Origin: Montifringilla adamsi
Lineage: Eukaryota > Chordata > Aves > Passeriformes > Passeridae
Direction: 5' to 3'
Assembly: GCA_017590115.1 (NCBI GenBank)
Contig: JAGGNK010007115.1
Coordinates: forward strand, 678,788 to 742,787
Length of the DNA stretch: 64,000 nt
Shown here: positions 27,101-34,480 of the stretch, in pieces
Numbering within the stretch: position 1 is the stretch's first letter
Layout of the letters: the number at the start of each line of letters is the position of its first letter
Translations under genes and position numbers: made by a program
Notes under the pieces: generated by a model
Seen by the model: only the letters and a program-made list of their open reading frames with translations
The model's database searches: none
What the model was told of the DNA's origin: nothing

Positions 27101-30100
27101 CTGGGCAGCTGCTCAAGGCCCGACAGAGAAATGCAACTGAAACTGACAGCACTGGAGTTTGGAGCACAAAAACTTGGGGGTTTCTGAGCCTGCTTTCACA
27201 GACAGGACAAGAAGTGGCTCAAACTAGAGGGACAGCCCTCCCCTTTACGCTCACCATCCAGTCTGAATTAACCAAAGAGATACAAGTTCTTTCCACTCAC
27301 TCTCTGTAGAGAAGCGACTCAAACAAAATGACTTCTGAAGGCAGCCTCGAAAAGCCTTTGGAAAACAGCATGTGCCTGGAGCCATCCCTGCTCTGCCTGG
27401 GCCTGCACTGTGCTGGCTGTCCAAAAAGAAGAAAAGCCCCCTGACCTTTTACATAAGGCCCAAACAAAAATCCAATTCTCAGACACACTTTGAATAAATT
27501 TAAAATGCAAAGCCCTCTCCATAAGAATGGTTTTTATATGAAACTTACACAGGCTGGATATGACTAAATATTGTAAAGCACCATGAGAAGTCCTTCCCTG
27601 TGATGTGCCTGCAGTGTTAGTTATTCCAATCCCTTACTGCTGCAGACTGAATCAGAGCACTGGTCTGAAACCCAGAGCTGTTATGTACCTAGTCAAGCTT
27701 TGTCAGGATGAGTTTGCTCAGTGATCACACACAAAATACGAGTACCTCACAATTTATGCTCCATTTTTCAGTATATTATTCCTACAGGCATGAACCTCCC
27801 TTAGACCAAAACATACCTAGCAGAAGACATCACTTCAACCATGAAATTAAAATTTTACTTCTGTTTCCAACTAATAAAACATTTCTTCAGAAAACTGAGA
27901 AATCATTTAGCTGAAACTAATTCCTGATCGTCCCCGCAGGGAACCAAACAGTGAGACTCCTCTGGACTGCAGAGCAGTTTAAAACTGTGGCTGAAAGGAC
28001 TAGCAGTGACAGAAACAGCAGCTCTTACAGAAGTCACATCCTGACACAAGCCCTGGAGCTCTGCTCCTCACACAGCCACCTGTCAAACAGGCCACACTGG
28101 GACTTTCTGATACAGAAGGAGCTCTGAGCAGTGCTGAGGCCGAGACAAACACCTGGAAGACGATGCCAGCTGCAGTTCTAAGCCCAGAGCAGCTGTTTCT
28201 ACTTGTGCCTGTCACTGTCTCTCCATGACTCCACACCTCAAGGTGAGCAGTGAGGCCAACTCCACACAGCTACTGCTCACACGTGTCCAAGCAGAGCTCC
28301 AACAGAAACGCTCAAAGCTGGAGGCAGCAGCATTGTTCATTCCCACTCCCATTTAGCACAAACTTGTTTTACCACCAGTGATGGGAAGTGGCTACTGGAA
28401 TTTCTCAATCTGAACTGTAATTAAAAGTATCCAACTAACCCAAAATGTCTGTAAAAACAAATAAAGATCTGGATATCAAAGCTTAGAGCAGAAGAGACAC
28501 AACAGTCTAAAACTTGCTGCTTATGCTACAAGAAAAACTTGCTTGTTTATCCTACAAGAAAACAGTAGCTTGAAAGAGGCCAGATAAAGAAGTATTTCAA
28601 GGCATGAATGGAGGCAAACTAGTTAGTTAGTCAGCTGACTGCTGCCTCACACTGACAAAGAAATCTGACATCAACTACTGTATTAGTGTTCACAACCTTC
28701 TTACAGCTAAGTGCAAAGAGCTCAGATCTGCTGGCAAGTTTGTGCTGCTTCACATTGAATGAGTGATTTAAAACCCCCACTTTTTAATTTATCTATTATA
28801 AGAATTTCTGCTAGTTTTAATACTTTGTGTTTACGAATGCTATAAACAAGTTACTGACAAATGTTCCCACGTTATTTTCTGGCCTGCTTTCATCTGCCAG
28901 CATTGCCCAAGCAGCTCTGAGCACCCTGAGAGGTTTTTCACTCAGGTGAAGTACACAACTCAGCAGGAGTCCTTGGAAAGCAAGCCGAGGTGTGCCAGGG
29001 CAGGTAAAAGCCTTGCTAAGCAGCTGCTGGGGGAAGGATGTGCAGGTCAGAGCTGCAATGCCTGCCAACATGCCAGGCTGTCCCCACCAGAACACAGGGA
29101 ATTCCCTGGAACACATTTTCTCCCTAGACAGGATTTAACTCTCATCACCACAACCTGCTCCCTTTGGAACAAGCCACTGCTGTAAAGCAGCCTTGAAACT
29201 TCCCGAGTAACAGACGGGCCCACTCCTGTCGGGTTTTGTGCTTCCCCCAGAGCAGGAATCCCTGATCTGGAACAAGCTGGCTCGGGAGGTCAAACAGCCC
29301 AGGGAATCTCCACGCACTGTTTCCACACAGCGCTGTGCCCCACAAGAGCCCCTGCTCTGAAGGGATGAGTCCATCAAATCCACCAACTCCCAATCATTAA
29401 TCGCATTACACCACCCGGCCCTGCTTTAAGGCCCTCTTGGCTCTGGTGTGGTGTCAGCGTGGGGCTGAATTGCTGCAGCACTGTTCTGCCTTAAAACCAT
29501 TCAGCCATCCCACACCAGTTCAGAGCAAACTTTTGGGTTTATTTTCTTTGTATTCTGCCCTGTAAGTATGGCACATTTTCCAAGTGTTCTGTTGCAGAAT
29601 GTCACAGCACAGGAAAGAGCACTCAAGAGACCTCAGCTGTGGAGCTTGCAGCTCTTCCACAATATTCTAGGAACACCTGTTATAGAAGACAGGTTAAAAA
29701 AATCCAGATCCAATGAAATGGAGGCAAGTTTAAAAGCACCAATTTTGAGCACAGGCTTTAGAGAACATGCCTTGATAGCAGGTATGGAAGAGGAAGCCCC
29801 TACATAAAACAGGTCCCACCCACTCACTCTGCATTCCCAGAATCTTACGCAGTCCATCAGATCCTTTTTTCCCACCAATATTTAAAATCCTGTGTGCTTT
29901 TGGCCTATATTAGCAGTTTTCCTATTACTACCTTTCTATTAGGAAAAGTAACAGCTCCAGAACTGTAAAAGCTTCCAGGATCCTGGACCAATCTGAATAC
30001 GCAGCGCATCTCCGCTCATGGCTCACTTTGTTCTTTCCAAAGATCATTTTAACATTTACTCAGGACTCCTGAATAGACAAAGTTATAAAAACCCAATACT

Positions 30101-31708
30101 TACATCCACACATAAGAATTCCTAACATCTCACATAGGCAGAATATCCTATAGTTGTTATTTTAATTTCTGCAGGTGAATCTAAGCATCTACATCTGATT
30201 AATAAAAACTGAGATTCACATTTATGCATATGAACCAAAGATTTGACAGACACAGATTTTGGAAATACATTCTCTAGCTATGCTCTGCAAACCACAGAGG
30301 GATTTTTGCCTTTTCACATGGAAAACACCCTCAGGAAAGCTTCAATAAGCATCTGCATCACTAATATAGAACTTAAAATTATGTATTTTACAAAGTTATA
30401 TATTTATAATTTGATAGTCATTTTGCAGAGGTTAAAGTGCAACACAACCTGCCTAGAGGACCCAGGACTCCAGGTTTTAAACTTCACCTTGAGGCAAACC
30501 CCTTTCCTTCCCCGGACTCTGGTTACATATGAAAACAAAGTAACACCCCGGTAAATCTGGTACCACGGATGCTGCAGTAATACTTTGAGAGGATATTTAC
30601 AAGAATCTTTTTTCTCTTACAACTTTCAAAGAAAAGAACTACTGAGACACAGAACCACAGGGGGAAAAGAAAAAGGTTTAACATTGCAGGAATGAAAATA
30701 CAATTCTTTTTATTTCTGAAAAGTCACACTCTGAAATCTTTAATCACATTCAGCTTATCAGGATGACAGATTACCAAACTGAAGCATCATAGTAACACAA
30801 GCCCATATTCATACCACAGAATCAAGCACTATTTATTAGATTTAAGCGAATTTATGACTTCCCGATGAACATTTCTTACATATATTCACTGCAAATGTAC
30901 TGCCATAAAACTTCAGGACTGCCCTGATACAACAAACACTAAGTGCCAGGAAGGAAAAAAAAAACCCAAACCATTAGACAAGAATGATGAAATGATGCTC
31001 AGCAGTATCCAAACTACGGCGTCTTTTGTTTGGAAAACTTACATTAACAGGAATTCCCAAGAGTAATTTCGCTACACAGAACGCTGATTGTGCGAGAGGC
31101 TTTAAGGGTCTGCAGAAATTGTAACTCAGTGATACACTCGATACAAATTGTTGCTTCTAAGCAATTACTGCAAGGGGCACTTGCTTTCAATGAAAAGGCC
31201 GGTAGGAAAAGCAGCAAAGCACCTTCCAACAAAGCGGGGCAAAAAGGAATTGACGACAAGGTTCAGTCATCAAACACACTTCTCTTCCCTCATTCAAATT
31301 AGCCATGCGCTATACTCCTTGTGATAACCTTCACATTTCTCTGCCAGATTGCAAAGAAAGCTGGCACGTTTGTTATGGTCACACATCCCGCCCCCCACCT
31401 CCCCCATTTTACCTACAACTCCAGGAACCCCAAACTTTTCCAGCACTGCTCGGACGGTGCTGTGAGAGCAGCAGCTACAAAGAACAGCTCTGAGCCCACA
31501 GCAGCCAGCGCTCCACCAGCGCTGCCCCCGAACCCCACGCACCTTCTTTGGTCTGCGCGTTGGTGATCTGCAGGTCGCAGTCGGCCGCCTTCAGCTTCTC
31601 CCGGCCCATGATCTGGCGCTTGAGGTCGCTCAGGGAGATGTGCAGCCCGTCGAAGGTGACCGTGTCATAGTTGAGCTTGGAGGAGAACTTGTAATGCACG
31701 CACGACAT
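4538..31708 (-). CDS. RBBP6: RBBP6, E3 ubiquitin ligase (17 coding exons)
   Basis: Retinoblastoma-binding protein 6. In vertebrates it is a nuclear RING-type E3 ubiquitin ligase that binds Rb and p53, and it is a factor of the pre-mRNA 3'-end cleavage machinery. Seventeen exons joined at GT/AG sites give 5334 coding bases, 1777 residues plus stop; human isoform 1 has about 1792. Domains in order: DWNN ubiquitin-like fold (about 1-80), CCHC zinc knuckle (C161, C164, H169, C174), RING/U-box (C259 to C299), poly-Q and poly-P run (about 335-355), proline-rich region (509-629), RS domain (about 660-752), then a charged Lys/Glu/Ser-rich half that in mammals contains the Rb- and p53-binding regions, ending in a lysine/histidine run. 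The start ATG at 31706-31708 sits in a GCC-ATG context. Every exon keeps frame, so I see no sign of a pseudogene. The exon coordinates are given in separate entries. Confidence 0.97.
6135..6822 (-). other. RBBP6: RBBP6 intron 16
   Basis: Last intron, about 690 bases. No feature recognised. The acceptor of exon 17 is preceded by a good pyrimidine tract. Confidence 0.85.
6823..8568 (-). CDS. RBBP6: RBBP6 coding exon 16 (RS domain and charged region)
   Basis: 1746 bases, acceptor TTTTTTTAAG, donor ACCAG|GTACCT. Encodes residues 664-1245. It begins with an RS domain (many SRS/RSRS repeats to about residue 752), then the conserved block EREYFNRYREVPPYDMKAYY and FRDPFEKERYREW, then KHKKHRKRRKG, LPSRDDATPVRDEPM, and a long Lys/Glu/Pro-rich stretch. 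RS domains place the protein with splicing and 3'-processing factors in nuclear speckles. The exon ends in SSSTLVDYT-type sequence (here ASSTLVDYT), shared with mammals. Confidence 0.96.
8569..9947 (-). other. RBBP6: RBBP6 intron 15
   Basis: About 1.4 kb upstream of the RS-domain exon. No coding segment, RNA gene or repeat recognised. Confidence 0.8.
9948..10049 (-). CDS. RBBP6: RBBP6 coding exon 15 (in-frame cassette candidate)
   Basis: 102 bases, acceptor TTAACAG, donor TTCCAG|GTAACT. Encodes residues 631-663 with split codons on both sides (KKKSKLDEFTNDFAKELMEY...). The exon is a multiple of three and starts and ends in the same phase, so skipping it removes 34 residues without a frameshift. 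That is the length by which human isoform 2 is shorter than isoform 1. Confidence 0.95.
10396..10758 (-). CDS. RBBP6: RBBP6 coding exon 14 (proline-rich region)
   Basis: 363 bases, acceptor TTTAAAG, donor GAGGA|GTAAGT. Encodes residues 509-629. It opens with SNRGRPHSDRAQRTQ, then a proline-rich stretch (PVFVPVPPPPLYPPPPH, later PPGVPPPQFPPQFPPGQPP), and ends with the conserved APPLSREEFYREQRRLKEE. Such proline-rich stretches are candidate binding sites for SH3/WW-type partners. Confidence 0.95.
10759..11880 (-). other. RBBP6: RBBP6 intron 13
   Basis: About 1.1 kb between exons 13 and 14. In human RBBP6 this interval should contain a further exon of about 72 nt coding for LGYLVSPPQQIRRGER-type sequence. 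I read the minus strand of the whole intron and did not find it. The exon 14-proximal part (10800-11100) is GC-richer than the rest. Confidence 0.7.
11881..11926 (-). CDS. RBBP6: RBBP6 coding exon 13 (46 nt)
   Basis: 46 bases between a weak GCAAAAG acceptor and a GAGCT|GTAAGT donor. Encodes about residues 494-508 (GHPMRAGALRRPGWE), which aligns with the GP..R..RPG..RPGWE segment of mammalian RBBP6. Frame is continuous on both sides. The short length and weak acceptor make this the least certain exon. Confidence 0.83.
12018..12096 (-). CDS. RBBP6: RBBP6 coding exon 12
   Basis: 79 bases encoding residues 468-493 plus one base, starting GYQVPVL and ending IPTTG, as in mammals. The donor is ACTG|GTAAGA. 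The acceptor is CCCAAG, an AG preceded by A, which is weaker than usual. Frame and homology favour it. Confidence 0.88.
12177..12270 (-). CDS. RBBP6: RBBP6 coding exon 11
   Basis: 94 bases, acceptor TTTTGTAG, donor AAG|GTAAAT. Encodes residues 437-467, starting DADAVLPPAL and ending SLLEEK. The similarity to the mammalian segment (ALMEEK at its end) is moderate, but frame and splice sites fit. Confidence 0.9.
12271..13099 (-). other. RBBP6: RBBP6 intron 10
   Basis: About 830 bases between exons 10 and 11. No feature recognised. Confidence 0.8.
13100..13455 (-). CDS. RBBP6: RBBP6 coding exon 10 (poly-Q / poly-P segment)
   Basis: 356 bases, acceptor CCTCTAG, donor TTTTCG|GTAAGG. Encodes residues 318-435 plus two bases. 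After the conserved start (AVNNFKNETGYTKRLRK) comes a run of nine glutamines, then a proline run, then TLQPLMRP and RQQDPLMIP, which match the mammalian protein. The Gln run is coded by CAG with one CAA interruption and is absent from the human protein as I recall it. GC content is high in the middle of the exon. Confidence 0.95.
13896..13999 (-). CDS. RBBP6: RBBP6 coding exon 9 (second half of RING/U-box)
   Basis: 104 bases, acceptor TTCCCAG, donor CAG|GTAATG. Encodes residues 283-317 with the remaining zinc ligands H294, C296 and C299 (EEHTCPTC) and the helix IANKFLRQ that ends the domain. No RING ligand is missing. Confidence 0.97.
14150..14270 (+). mobile_element. CR1 LINE 3' fragment in RBBP6 intron 8
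   Basis: Starts GAACAGGTTGCCCAGAGAAG and runs through CAAGACCAGTTTGGATGGGG to the AACCCAAACCACTCT end, the typical 3' portion of an avian CR1 element in sense orientation. 5'-truncated as usual for CR1, and it lies between exons 8 and 9. Confidence 0.8.
14854..15026 (-). CDS. RBBP6: RBBP6 coding exon 8 (first half of RING/U-box)
   Basis: 173 bases, acceptor CTTCCAG, donor GAAT|GTAAGT. Encodes residues 225-282. It holds the acidic serine cluster SSSSEEDD and the first RING ligands: C259 and C262 (CLIC), then C274/C275 and C280. The RBBP6 RING is unusual in folding like a U-box dimer, and it carries the E3 ligase activity. The split of the domain across exons 8 and 9 lies inside codon C283. 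Confidence 0.97.
15867..16006 (-). CDS. RBBP6: RBBP6 coding exon 7
   Basis: 140 bases, acceptor TTAACAG, donor GATGC|GTAAGT. Encodes residues 179-224 plus two bases, including KSTGIPRSFM and the segment KYAIPTIDA, the conserved linker between the knuckle and the RING. Confidence 0.96.
16554..16650 (-). CDS. RBBP6: RBBP6 coding exon 6 (CCHC zinc knuckle)
   Basis: 97 bases, acceptor ACTTGCAG, donor GGG|GTAAGA. Encodes residues 146-178. The zinc knuckle reads CFRCGKPGHYIKNC with ligands C161, C164, H169 and C174 (C-x2-C-x4-H-x4-C), all present. Such knuckles usually bind single-stranded RNA. Confidence 0.97.
16772..16860 (-). CDS. RBBP6: RBBP6 coding exon 5
   Basis: 89 bases, acceptor TTGCACAG, donor TCAA|GTAAGT. 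Encodes residues 117-145 plus two bases (TANLAEANASEEDK...), an acidic linker ahead of the zinc knuckle that is strongly conserved in the family. Confidence 0.95.
16861..19236 (-). other. RBBP6: RBBP6 intron 4
   Basis: About 2.4 kb. Nothing recognised beyond short T and AT runs (around 18308-18320 and 19221-19236, the latter next to the exon 4 donor). Confidence 0.8.
19237..19281 (-). CDS. RBBP6: RBBP6 coding exon 4
   Basis: 45 bases, in-frame at both ends (acceptor TGAACAG, donor AAG|GTATAT). Encodes residues 102-116, IDDSSASISLAQLTK, identical to the mammalian segment as I recall it. It links the DWNN domain to the zinc knuckle. Confidence 0.95.
23420..23425 (-). promoter_or_regulatory. 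Candidate poly(A) signal for the short RBBP6 isoform
   Basis: AATAAA on the minus strand, about 340 bases downstream of the intron 3 stop codon, where an intronic polyadenylation signal for the DWNN-only transcript would be expected. The hexamer is common in AT-rich DNA, so this is position-based inference only. Confidence 0.4.
23765..23839 (-). CDS. RBBP6: Alternative 3' coding extension of RBBP6 exon 3 (short DWNN isoform tail)
   Basis: If the exon 3 donor is not used, the frame stays open for 24 codons into intron 3 and stops at TAA (23765-23767). The added tail begins VCKNTISHFF. Human RBBP6 isoform 3, a 118-residue DWNN-only protein, is made the same way, and its tail as I recall it begins with the same ten residues. 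The predicted avian product is 125 residues. What is seen is the open frame and the matching start of the tail; expression is inferred. Confidence 0.7.
   Translation of the reverse strand, partial: VCKNTISHFFSYTLHLVLNNAAFY
23840..23876 (-). CDS. RBBP6: RBBP6 coding exon 3 (37-nt micro-exon)
   Basis: 37 bases with acceptor CTTCTAG and donor GCA|GTATGT. Encodes about residues 89-101 (ISRSEPVSGTSKA), matching the segment that follows the DWNN fold in human RBBP6. The donor is also the point where a read-through transcript would make the short DWNN-only protein (see the entry at 23765-23839). Confidence 0.93.
23877..26419 (-). other. RBBP6: RBBP6 intron 2
   Basis: About 2.5 kb between exons 2 and 3. 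No coding sequence, RNA gene or repeat was recognised. Ordinary AT-rich intronic DNA. Confidence 0.85.
26420..26519 (-). CDS. RBBP6: RBBP6 coding exon 2 (DWNN domain)
   Basis: 100 bases between a TTTCCAG acceptor and an AT|GTAAGT donor. It completes the codon begun in exon 1 and encodes residues 56-88 plus two bases, including the conserved stretch EYTDDSALIPKNSS and the strand RRIPIGGV. It continues the DWNN fold. Confidence 0.96.
26520..31542 (-). other. RBBP6: RBBP6 intron 1
   Basis: About 5 kb, the longest intron of the gene. AT-rich and without any coding segment I can recognise. No RNA gene or clear transposon was seen. Short open frames on both strands have no family resemblance. Confidence 0.85.
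31543..31708 (-). CDS. RBBP6: RBBP6 coding exon 1 (DWNN domain, start codon)
   Basis: Encodes residues 1-55 plus one base, beginning MSCVHYKFSS, the nearly invariant N terminus of the DWNN domain. It ends at a CAAAGAAG|GTGCGT donor. The DWNN domain is a ubiquitin-like fold specific to RBBP6-family proteins. The ATG context on the minus strand (CCGCC-ATG-T) is a good Kozak match, and no other in-frame upstream start fits the family. Confidence 0.97.
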
Positions 31709-31774
31709 GGCGGGGCGCGGGCGGCGCCCGCTCTGGCGCGGCGGGGCCGCGGGGGTCGGGCAGGGCCCGCGGGG

Positions 31775-31799
31775 NNNNNNNNNNNNNNNNNNNNNNNNN
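31775..31799. other. Assembly gap (25 N)
   Basis: 25 unresolved bases within the GC-rich RBBP6 promoter, about 66 bases upstream of the start codon. The true length of the missing sequence is unknown. Confidence 0.99.
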
Positions 31800-32120
31800 C
31801 TCCTGCTCTCGGCCCCGCTCGACCCGGGCTGGGCCCCGCTCGACCCGGGCTCGGCTCGGGTTCGGCCTCGCTTGGCTCGGGCTCGACTAGGACTCGGCCC
31901 CGCTCGGTTCGGGTTCGGGCTCGGGCCCGCTCGGCCCGGCGCCGCCCCGCTCGCTTCAGGATCGGCCGCGCTCGGTCCCGCTTGGCCCGGTCCGGCCCGG
32001 CTCGGCCCCGATGGCGGCTCCCGCGGCCGCCCCTGCCCTCAGCGCTGCGCCGAGGGGTTTCCCGGCCGACACCGCACGGGCCGCGCGAGCATGCGCAGAG
32101 GAGGCGCGTCCACCACGCCG

Positions 32121-32158
32121 CACGTGACCCGGCGCCGCGCGTGACACGAGGTCACGTG
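32121..32158. promoter_or_regulatory. Two CACGTG E-boxes 32 bp apart
   Basis: CACGTGAC at 32121-32128 and GTCACGTG at 32151-32158, both of the TCACGTG/CACGTGA type bound by USF, MYC/MAX and TFE3/MITF-family factors. They lie about 415-450 bases upstream of the RBBP6 start codon, in opposite orientations about three helical turns apart. Confidence 0.6.
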
Positions 32159-32228
32159 GGCGTGGCGGCCCCGCCCCCTGGTCCCGCGCTCCCCCTAGCG
32201 GAGCGCGTGGCGTGCGCCCCTCATGAAG

Positions 32229-32238
32229 GCGCGGGAAA
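32229..32238 (-). promoter_or_regulatory. E2F-like site
   Basis: TTTCCCGCGC on the minus strand matches the E2F consensus TTTSSCGC exactly. It sits at the edge of the CpG island, where the 72/73-bp minisatellite begins. Binding is inferred from motif only. Confidence 0.5.
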
Positions 32239-32874
32239 GGAGAGGATGGGACTGAGGGGAATATTGACTTTATAGCCCAAAAGAGTCACCGCCGGCCCTG
32301 GGTTTCCTAAAGGAGAGGATGGGACTGAGGGGAATATTGACTTTATAGCCCAAAAGAGTCACCGCTGGCCCTGGGTTTCCTAAAGGAGAGGATGGGACTG
32401 AGGGGAATATTGACTTTATAGCCCAAAAGAGTCACCGCCGGCTCTGGGCTTCCTAAAGGAGAGGATGGGACTTTATAGCCCAAAAGAGTCACCGCTGGCC
32501 CTGGGTTTCCTAAAGGAGAGGATGGGACTGAGGGGAATATTGACTTTATAGCCCAAAAGAGTCACTGCCGGCTCTGGGCTTCCTAAAGGAGAGGATGGGA
32601 CTGAGGGGAATATTGACTTTATAGCCCAAAGAGGCACCACCAGCCCTGGGCTTCCTAAAGGAGAGGATGGGACTGAGGGGAATATTGACTTTATAGCCCA
32701 AAGAGGCACCACCAGCCCTGAGTTTCCTAAAAGAGAGGATGGGACTGAGGGGAATATTGACTTTATAGCCCAAAGAGGCACCACCAGCCCTGAGTTTCCT
32801 AAAAGAGAGGATGGGACTGAGGGGAATATTGACTTTATAGCCCAAAGAGGCACCACCAGCCCTGAGTTTCCTAT
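32238..32874. repeat. 72/73-bp minisatellite, nine copies
   Basis: Units each contain AGAGGATGGGACTGAGG, AATATTGACTTTATAGCCC and a GAGTCACCGC or GAGGCACCAC segment. AGAGGATGGG starts at 32241, 32314, 32387, 32460, 32517, 32590, 32662, 32734 and 32806. The first spacings are 73 bp, one is 57 bp (a 16-bp deletion), and the later ones are 72 bp, where a single A is lost. On the minus strand each unit has a TATAAAG motif. Copies are nearly identical, so the array is young or homogenised. Confidence 0.97.
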
Positions 32875-33252
32875 CGCCATCGTGCTGTGCTTCAATCCCG
32901 CCTCTTGCAATGCAGGCACCGGTGTGGCGTTCAACTCGCCTATTGAAACTTACTAACAACAGCCTTCCACTTCACAAATATTTACTTTCTAGTTCACAAA
33001 TCTCTACACAGGAAGCCTTTTGCCCACCAGCTGCCACGTGGCTGTCTCGAGGAAATCAACCCGAAGACAAGTTAGTTTTTCAAATATAAATAGTGAAGCC
33101 TTGGAATAAGCTCTTCTCATGTAAGGTTTTAGTCTAAGCTAGTGATCCCTGATCGCTGTGGGGGATCGGGCTCCTGTGTCAGCAGAGCCCGCCTGGCTGA
33201 TCCCTGGGACACTTCAGCCCAAAGAGCCTGAGCCGGGCTGATCCCAGCCTGG

Positions 33253-33440
33253 GCTGGGGACACGGCCGGACAGGGGCTGGGGACATGGACGGACAGGGAC
33301 TGGGGACATGGACAGACAGGGGCTGGGGACATGGCCGGACAGGGACTGGGGACATGGACGGACAGGGGCTGGGGACATGGCTGGACAGGGGCTGGGGACA
33401 GGGACAGACAGGGGCTGGGGACACGGCCGGACAGGCTGGA
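33253..33440 (+). repeat. 23-bp minisatellite
   Basis: About eight units of CTGGGGACATGGACGGACAGG type with single-base variants (GGACAGGGAC, AGACAGGGGC, GGCCGGACAGG). It runs straight into a CR1 fragment. Both strands stay open, but the sequence is non-coding repeat. Confidence 0.95.
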
Positions 33441-33545
33441 TGGGGTTTGGAGCATTCTGGGACGGAGGAAGGTGTCCCTGCCCGTGGCAGGGGATGGATG
33501 TCCTTTAAGGTCCCTTCCCACCCAAACCATTCCATGACTCCAGGA
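33436..33545 (+). mobile_element. CR1 LINE 3' fragment
   Basis: Sense CR1 terminus: CTGGATGGGGTTTGGAGCAT, AAGGTGTCCCTGCCCGTGG, and the end AAGGTCCCTTCCCACCCAAA with CCATTCCATGA. It directly follows the 23-bp minisatellite. Confidence 0.85.
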
Positions 33546-34206
33546 TGTGTCACCAGCTCCTGATTCAGGGAATGCTGCCATGCCCTGGACAAACCTGTCA
33601 GAGCCAAGGAAAGGCCTGATGTGCCTGTTCCAGGCTGTTTCCTGCACGCGACAGAAATGCTCATGTCACATCAAGTGTTCTCAGCCACCCACATTCACAA
33701 CTTTAAAAAACAAAACGTGAACTTCCCGCTGAGGCAAGAAAATACCCCGTGGCTTTTGGAGGGCTGGGTTACTCTGAAAGCCAGCAAACACTAGAGCAGC
33801 GTTGAAGCTTGGTGGTCTCTGCACACCTGTGGGCACCAGGGTTGTTCTTGTAGCTTTAAATTAGTTCTGAAACCTTGAACTCTTTCACTTCAAATACATT
33901 CAGCAGTAAACTGTTCCCTAAGTTCTGCAAAACAACATAAAATGTGTTGGCACTTTTTAGGTCATGCTCACATCTTAGTTTAAAAAAAGAGCAATAAACT
34001 ATTAGCAGAAACTATTTGCTGTAACATGGAGTTTCAGTGTTTACCATGATGAATTATTGGGAGCTGTGTGGGAACTTCATCTCATTTAGTACTTTGCTGA
34101 TTTATAAGCAATTTTATCTGAGCATAGTTCTGCTGCTCAGAGCACCTTTGGCAGAGCTTTGGTCTTTGCTGCTTTAATTGTCAAATACACAAATGCCTGA
34201 ATTGTA

Positions 34207-34480
34207 GACTCATAGAATAATAGGATGGTTTGGTTGGGAATGGACCTTAAAACTCATCCTGTCCCACCCCTGCCATGTTTAGGGACACCTTCCACTGTCC
34301 CAGGGTGCTCCAGCCCCAGTGTCCAACCTGGCCTTGGGCACTGCCAGGGATCCAGGGGCAGCCACAGCTGCTCTGGGCACCCTGTGCCAGAGCCTCACAC
34401 CCTCCCTGGCAACAATTCCTTCCCAAAATCCCATCTAACCCTGTCCTCTGGCAGTCTAAGGCTGTGACATTCATTCTCAA
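34207..34480 (-). mobile_element. CR1 LINE 3' fragment
   Basis: Antisense CR1 with its terminal part (ATAGGATGGTTTGGTTGGGA), the GGGACACCTTCCACTGTCCC block, CTGCCAGGGATCCAGGGGCA and TCTGGGCACCCTGTGCCAGA. One of the more complete copies in the window. Confidence 0.9.

Larger units (their letters stand above)
31709..32240 (-). promoter_or_regulatory. RBBP6: RBBP6 CpG-island promoter and 5' UTR
   Basis: Very GC- and CpG-rich DNA directly upstream of the RBBP6 start codon. It holds a degenerate repeat of CCCGCTCG/GGCTCGG units (31801-31990), two CACGTG boxes, a GC box (GCCCCGCCCCC at about 32168-32178) and an E2F-like site. No TATA box lies close to the start. The transcription start cannot be fixed from sequence. 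An assembly gap interrupts the island. Confidence 0.8.

Noticed and set aside
32473..32934. Open frame of 24-residue repeats on the minus strand
   Set aside because: It arises from the 72-bp minisatellite, where the period is a multiple of three. The 73-bp copies break it, and there is no homology or splice support.
33129..33647. Proline/serine/cysteine repeat protein
   Set aside because: Translation of the 23-bp minisatellite plus a CR1 end.
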